Part shown: piece after piece, positions 5,879-6,209 of the stretch
Position numbering within the stretch: position 1 is the first letter of the stretch
Layout: each line of letters opens with the position of its first letter
From: Caldithrix sp.
GTDB taxonomy: Bacteria > KSB1 > UBA2214 > DYKH01
Length of the DNA stretch: 6,209 bases
Direction of reading: 5' to 3'
Assembly (NCBI GenBank): GCA_020722685.1
Contig: DYKH01000265.1
Coordinates: 1 to 6,209, forward strand
The notes under the pieces: model-generated
The model's input: only the letters and a program-made list of their open reading frames with translations
Databases searched by the model: none
What the model was told of the DNA's origin: nothing
Position numbers and translations under genes: made by a program

Positions 5879-6050
5879 TTCCCAATTCGTAATTCTCAAT
5901 TCATTCCCCCTCCCACCTCTCTCCGTCCAGCGGCAGATCGTGGCGGAGCTGGAGGCGGAGCGGAAACTGGTGGATTCGAGTGGGGAGTTGATTTCGCGTA
6001 TGGAGGCGAAGATCAAGGCGAAACTGAAAGAAGTGTGGGGAGAGCCATGA
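5865..6050 (+). CDS. Orphaned distal segment of a type I specificity subunit (hsdS fragment)
   Basis: A 61-residue frame from ATG 5865 (73 residues if the TTG at 5829 is used). After a repeat-encoded start (MKIRNSQFVILNS) it reads FPLPPLSVQRQIVAELEAER and ends ISRMEAKIKAKLKEVWGEP. This is the distal conserved region of HsdS: the FPLPP junction after a TRD, then a long helix. No TRD precedes it, so it cannot specify a target on its own. It matches the corresponding part of the upstream hsdMS gene (FPLPPLEEQEKIVAELE), making it a displaced or duplicated C-terminal tail. It overlaps the four-helix-bundle gene by 14 bases and the ATPase start by 4 bases (ATGA), the latter a natural hsdS-to-downstream-gene junction. 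The ribosome binding site before 5865 is weak (AAGAAAG), so translation is uncertain. It is either a remnant or a small helical peptide that could pair with the coiled coil of HsdMS. Confidence 0.75.
   Translation: MKIRNSQFVILNSFPLPPLSVQRQIVAELEAERKLVDSSGELISRMEAKIKAKLKEVWGEP
5870..5904. repeat. Right AATTCNN heptad repeat cluster
   Basis: Five perfect-phase 7-base units AATTCGT, AATTCCC, AATTCGT, AATTCTC, AATTCAT run from 5870 to 5904. Bases 5879-5901 are an inverted copy (20 of 23) of 5433-5455. The cluster supplies the stop codon of the four-helix-bundle gene and the first codons of the hsdS fragment. Confidence 0.85.
5904..5955 (+). repeat. Direct repeat copy 2 (HsdS conserved junction)
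   Basis: This encodes FPLPPLSVQRQIVAELE of the orphan tail and is paired with 5368-5419. The similarity is highest at the two ends and looks like protein-level homology of the S-subunit conserved regions rather than a recent exact duplication. Confidence 0.75.
6039..6042 (+). promoter_or_regulatory. Ribosome binding site of the AAA ATPase gene
   Basis: GGAG, within the purine run GGGGAGAG at 6037-6044, ends 4 bases before the ATG at 6047. It supports that start and coupling to the hsdS tail through the ATGA overlap. Confidence 0.65.
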
Positions 6051-6209
6051 TCACGAAATGCAAGCGCCTCAAGAACATCGGGAAGTTCTACGACTACTCG
6101 GGTCAGGCGAATGTTCTCGACTGGCATAAGAACACATTTGTTTTCGCCCCGAATGCCTACGGCAAGTCAACGCTGGTCAACGTGCTCCGGGCCCTTCGCG
6201 ACAACAACC
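6047..6209 (+). CDS. AAA family ATPase, N-terminal part, possibly RloC-like (cut by window edge)
   Basis: Only the first 54 codons are present. The N-terminus MITKCKRLKNIGKFYDYSGQ followed by a P-loop, APNAYGKSTLVNVLRALRDN with GKST at residues 39-42, is typical of SMC/Rad50-like ATPases of the AAA_13 group, which includes RloC. The first Walker residue is A34 rather than G, which is common in this group. RloC proteins combine an ABC ATPase and zinc-hook coiled coil with a C-terminal anticodon nuclease and are often linked to type I restriction operons. The nuclease part would lie beyond the window, so the RloC assignment is a guess; another OLD- or Rad50-like defence ATPase is possible. The gene starts in a 4-base overlap with the hsdS tail, so it belongs to the same operon. 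Confidence 0.8.
   Translation, partial: MITKCKRLKNIGKFYDYSGQANVLDWHKNTFVFAPNAYGKSTLVNVLRALRDNN

Noticed and set aside
5433..5904. Phased short repeats considered as a CRISPR array
   Set aside because: The 7-base units are contiguous, without unique spacers of 25-40 bases, and the two clusters are inverted around a gene.

Overview
The window is a type I restriction-modification locus of a bacterium, with all genes on the + strand. The genes are moderately GC-rich and codon-biased. The spacer before the first gene and the region around 5000-5900 look more AT-rich by eye. The phylum cannot be fixed. The S23-type four-helix-bundle gene, the AATTCNN heptad repeats and the CACAAAA-type palindrome are things I associate from memory with environmental Bacteroidetes/Chlorobi/PVC-type genomes. 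I could not check this, so treat it as a weak hint.

Layout. Bases 1-200 are intergenic, with a weak promoter candidate and an unexplained open minus-strand frame running off the left edge. Then follow: hsdR (201-2729, EcoEI-like restriction/translocation subunit); a KilA-N domain protein (about 2742-3593); an hsdM-hsdS fusion with one target-recognition domain (3586-5520); a four-helix-bundle S23/IVP-family protein (5510-5878); an orphaned HsdS distal tail (about 5865-6050); and the first 54 codons of an AAA ATPase, possibly RloC-like (6047 to the right edge). Every junction is abutting or overlapping (8, 11, 14 and 4 bases at the last four), so the set is probably one translationally coupled operon with no internal terminator.

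How it would work. HsdMS reads the DNA target with its TRD and methylates adenine; HsdR joins it to translocate and cut unmodified DNA. The KilA-N protein is a likely DNA-binding partner or regulator. An AAA_13/RloC-like ATPase, if that is what it is, would fit the known pattern of anticodon nucleases or other back-up effectors linked to type I systems.

The most notable structure is at the end of hsdS. The four-helix-bundle gene lies between inverted clusters of 7-bp-period AATTCNN repeats. The cassette seems to have supplied hsdMS with a new C-terminal tail while the displaced tail persists downstream. The two tails begin with a conserved direct repeat, and a 536-bp deletion between the copies would rejoin the old tail in frame (644 aa becoming 642 aa). 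A second small palindromic element lies in frame inside the methyltransferase domain.
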